33,993 nt of DNA, taken from NCBI GenBank assembly GCA_947472885.1, contig CANJBX010000040.1, positions 1 through 33,993 on the forward strand, given 5' to 3'. Source of the DNA: Hyphomicrobiaceae bacterium. GTDB lineage: Bacteria; Pseudomonadota; Alphaproteobacteria; Rhizobiales; Xanthobacteraceae. Below the pieces are notes generated by a model. The model was not told where the DNA came from. It searched no databases and was given only the letters and a program-made list of their open reading frames with translations. Made by a program: the position numbers and the translations under genes. Every line of letters begins with the position of its first letter. Within the stretch, counting starts at the first letter, position 1. Of the stretch, positions 33,849 to 33,993 are shown piece by piece.

Positions 33849-33993
33849 GAGTCTGTTCGGAAAGTTCAAGCAGGATTGCTTAGCTTTCTCACCATGAGTC
33901 GGATCGAGGCGAGACGCAAGAACGCGAGCGCTTTTCCATTCAGGCACTCCCAGTCCTTGGCGAGCCTGCGGCATCTGCCAAGCCATGCGAAAG
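33849..33993 (-). mobile_element. Partial IS5-family insertion sequence, right edge of window
   Basis: The element end probably lies near 33849 (GAGTCTGTTCGGAAAG), typical of IS5-group termini, and is followed by the C-terminal end of a transposase that runs off the window. The other end and target duplication are outside. It separates rpoZ from its usual upstream neighbours. It differs from the element at the left edge. Confidence 0.65.
33866..33993 (-). CDS. IS5-family transposase (C-terminal fragment, runs off the window)
   Basis: Minus-strand frame ending at a TGA (33866-33868). The 41 visible residues include FAWLGRCRRLAKDWE and end with LASIRLMVRKLSNPA. This RTFAWLGRCRRL-AKD-ALAFLRLASIRLMLRKL ending is the well-known C-terminus of IS5-family (IS427-type) DDE transposases; the arginine-rich helix and the final Glu of the DDE motif fall near here. 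The N-terminal part and catalytic aspartates lie outside the window, so intactness cannot be judged. It is on the same strand as rpoZ. Confidence 0.82.
   Translation of the reverse strand, partial: FAWLGRCRRLAKDWECLNGKALAFLRLASIRLMVRKLSNPA

Noticed and set aside
1-33993. CRISPR array, tRNA or rRNA genes
   Set aside because: No regularly spaced direct repeats and no tRNA-like cloverleaf or rRNA segments noticed; the palindromes present are scattered single units.

Overview
This 34 kb window comes from a GC-rich alphaproteobacterium of the order Hyphomicrobiales (Rhizobiales), most likely in or near the Bradyrhizobium/Rhodopseudomonas/Afipia/Pseudolabrys group. The evidence is the gene order glyA-nrdR-ribD-ribE-ribH-nusB and nikR-pdxJ-acpS-lepB-rnc-era-recO, an LdtR-type MarR regulator, a Mg-type HemB lacking the zinc cysteines, a single bifunctional RSH protein, and many short GC-rich palindromes of the kind scattered through these genomes. 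Most of the window is ordinary core chromosome. Both edges cut into insertion sequences: an IS1182/IS5-like transposase start at the left and an IS5-like transposase end at the right. The sequence may therefore be a contig that stopped at multicopy IS elements.

Layout. 1-145: end of an insertion sequence abutting nusB. 146-4768 (minus): glyA-nrdR-ribD-ribE-ribH-nusB, one-carbon metabolism plus the riboflavin pathway. 4952-5635 (minus): an ldtR-like regulator, a 33-residue small ORF and a strong terminator. 5929-9860 (minus): a valine-degradation operon (isobutyryl-CoA dehydrogenase, 3-hydroxyisobutyryl-CoA hydrolase, a small membrane protein, 3-hydroxyisobutyrate dehydrogenase) with an inverted-repeat element inside it. 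10003-11496 (plus): hemB and a cupin. 11506-15260 (minus): a large patatin-like protein and a frameshifted threonine ammonia-lyase gene. 15376-16783 (plus): an RDD membrane protein and the leucyl-transferase Bpt. 16916-19144 (minus): an unrecognised membrane protein and the Mn transporter MntH with a Fur/Mur-like operator. 19404-20625: a small ORF and an orphan tripartite-tricarboxylate binding protein. 20780-28618: parC, a small secreted Cys-rich protein (plus strand), then recO, era, rnc, lepB, acpS, pdxJ and nikR. 28711-30822 (plus): a TonB-dependent receptor. 30819-33708 (minus): rsh and rpoZ. The right edge is the second insertion sequence.

The strongest regulatory observation is a perfect NikR operator (GTATGA-N16-TCATAC, 28644-28671) in the 92 bp gap between the divergent nikR gene and the TonB-dependent receptor. 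It predicts a nickel-repressed outer-membrane uptake route for nickel or a nickel chelate. Other points of note are the one-base expansion in an A7 tract that breaks ilvA, a 7-1-7 palindrome in front of mntH, and two small proteins missed by normal length cut-offs (5002-5103 and 19404-19517). I saw no tRNA, rRNA, CRISPR array, prophage or recognised defence system.
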